The position numbers and the translations under genes are program-made. Shown here in pieces: positions 63,406 to 64,000 of a DNA stretch of 64,000 nucleotides. The first letter of the stretch is position 1, and every line of letters begins with the position of its first letter. Under the pieces are notes generated by a model. That model was not told the origin of the DNA and searched no databases. It was given only the letters and a program-made list of their open reading frames with translations. Location: positions 62,001 through 126,000 of the forward strand of contig NZ_JACERN010000010.1 of assembly GCF_013911085.1 (NCBI RefSeq). The letters run 5' to 3'. This DNA is from Aquitalea aquatica (GTDB lineage: Bacteria; Pseudomonadota; Gammaproteobacteria; Burkholderiales; Chromobacteriaceae).

Positions 63406-63929
63406 CAGCCGCCCTTGAGCGCCAGCGGCAAGCCACAGGCCACCAGGGTGACCTGCTGGCAGCGGGCGGCGATGTCCTGATTAAGCCGGCCAAGCAGATC
63501 GCCATAGCGACGTGCCACGCTGCTCATCGGCATCACGCCCCAGCCGATTTCATTGCTGACCAGCAGCAGCTGGCCTTGCACGGCCGCAATGGCTTCCAGC
63601 AGCCATTGCCTTTCCTGTACGAAGTCCATTTCGTCGAACTGGTCGTCACTGCGGAAAAAGCGCATCAGCCACATACCCAGGCAATCCACCAGCAGCAGGC
63701 CATCTTCCTGATCATGTCCCAATACCAGCTCGGCCAGGCCGCGCTCAGCCTCCAGTACATGCCAGTGTTCCGGTCGCTGCAGGCGGTGCTGGCGCACCCG
63801 CTCGGCAAACTCTTCGTCGCGCACTTCAGCAGTGGCAATGTAAGTCACCGGGCCGCCATGCTGCACGGCCAGTTGTTCGGCGTAGCGGCTTTTGCCGGAG
63901 CGGGAGCCGCCGCTGATCAGGTGAGTCAT
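63405..63929 (-). CDS. cobU: Adenosylcobinamide kinase / adenosylcobinamide-phosphate guanylyltransferase
   Basis: Bifunctional enzyme assembling the cobalamin nucleotide loop. 174 residues from the ATG at 63929. P-loop GGSRSGKSRYAE, the histidine guanylylated in the family is in the RVRQHRLQRP segment, and LLLVSNEIGWGVMP is conserved. A terminator hairpin lies 16 bp upstream; the genes of the pathway (and possibly a cobalamin riboswitch) lie beyond the window. Confidence 0.93.
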   Translation of the reverse strand: MTHLISGGSRSGKSRYAEQLAVQHGGPVTYIATAEVRDEEFAERVRQHRLQRPEHWHVLEAERGLAELVLGHDQEDGLLLVDCLGMWLMRFFRSDDQFDEMDFVQERQWLLEAIAAVQGQLLLVSNEIGWGVMPMSSVARRYGDLLGRLNQDIAARCQQVTLVACGLPLALKGG

Positions 63930-63944
63930 GAACTTGATATCCCG

Positions 63945-63974
63945 AAAAACCGGGCCTCCACTAAGGAGGCCCGG
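63945..63974 (-). terminator. Terminator immediately upstream of cobU
   Basis: CCGGGCCTCC/GGAGGCCCGG, ten perfect pairs with a five-base loop, followed on the minus strand by five T, 15 bp before the cobU start. It may end an upstream gene or be the expression platform of a cobalamin riboswitch whose aptamer would lie past position 64000. Confidence 0.88.
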
Positions 63975-64000
63975 CTGCAAAGCTAAAAAGCAGCGCCACC

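Overview
The window looks like chromosome from a GC-rich betaproteobacterium of the order Neisseriales, probably Chromobacteriaceae (an Aquitalea-, Vogesella- or Chromobacterium-like genus). This is inferred from gene content: an aceE-aceF-lpdA operon whose E3 carries its own lipoyl domain (as in the Neisseria p64k protein), a dusB-fis pair, RNase P RNA of bacterial type A, and 6S RNA between zapA and the 5-formyl-THF cyclo-ligase gene. Almost everything is housekeeping sequence. There are no tRNA or rRNA genes, CRISPR arrays, integrases or transposases that I can recognise.

Layout. 1-1267 (minus): a partial tsaC and a periplasmic solute-binding protein. 1481-13185 (plus): a complete ATP-dependent (group 2/3 type) capsule locus in the order kpsF-kpsM-kpsT-kpsE-kpsD, two serotype-specific genes, kpsC-kpsS. 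The two serotype genes lie in a visibly AT-rich cassette. One of them encodes a 740-residue protein that joins a GT-A galactosyltransferase-like domain to a KpsC/KpsS-like module. This putative single-protein capsule polymerase is the most novel item here. 13111-18870 (minus): a small ORF with a strong ribosome binding site, then purD, a membrane-anchored unknown, purH, fis and dusB. 19018-19377: rnpB. 19482-22652: a Cache-PAS-GGDEF-EAL c-di-GMP enzyme. 22632-26277 (minus): an MFS transporter overlapping a nucleoside hydrolase gene, then an M20 amidohydrolase. 26382-31969 (minus): tamB-tamA. 32178-38502 (minus): the pyruvate dehydrogenase operon, with hairpins in its gaps and a duplicated lipoyl-domain 5' end. 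38807-40258: a BepA-like protease.

40395-44311: a sulfide/persulfide module. A BigR/SqrR-like repressor, two YeeE/YedE half-transporters and a SulP transporter diverge from a persulfide-dioxygenase-like hydrolase, across a perfect 17-bp palindrome. 44345-48459 (plus): a DUF2804 protein, a GNAT, a beta-carbonic anhydrase, nadD, rsfS and rlmH. 48465-49789: a thioesterase and a YcnI-like gene flanked by two small inverted-repeat elements. 49887-52298 (minus): ahpF and ahpC, with a repeat between them and an OxyR-like site upstream of ahpC. 52580-63929: a YidB-like protein, a lytic transglycosylase, holA-lptE-leuS, a proline iminopeptidase, an EVE-domain protein, a 52-residue lipoprotein, the fcl-6S RNA-zapA-zapB-like block, and btuF-cobU, preceded by a terminator that may belong to a cobalamin riboswitch beyond the window.

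Many genes overlap by 1-20 bp (kpsF/M/T/E, GT/acyltransferase/kpsC, tamA/tamB, sulP/yeeE, can/nadD, holA/lptE, zapA/zapB-like, btuF/cobU), which points to tight operons. Start codons were chosen from Shine-Dalgarno spacing, known family length and signal-peptide position, so several are internal to the longest open frame.
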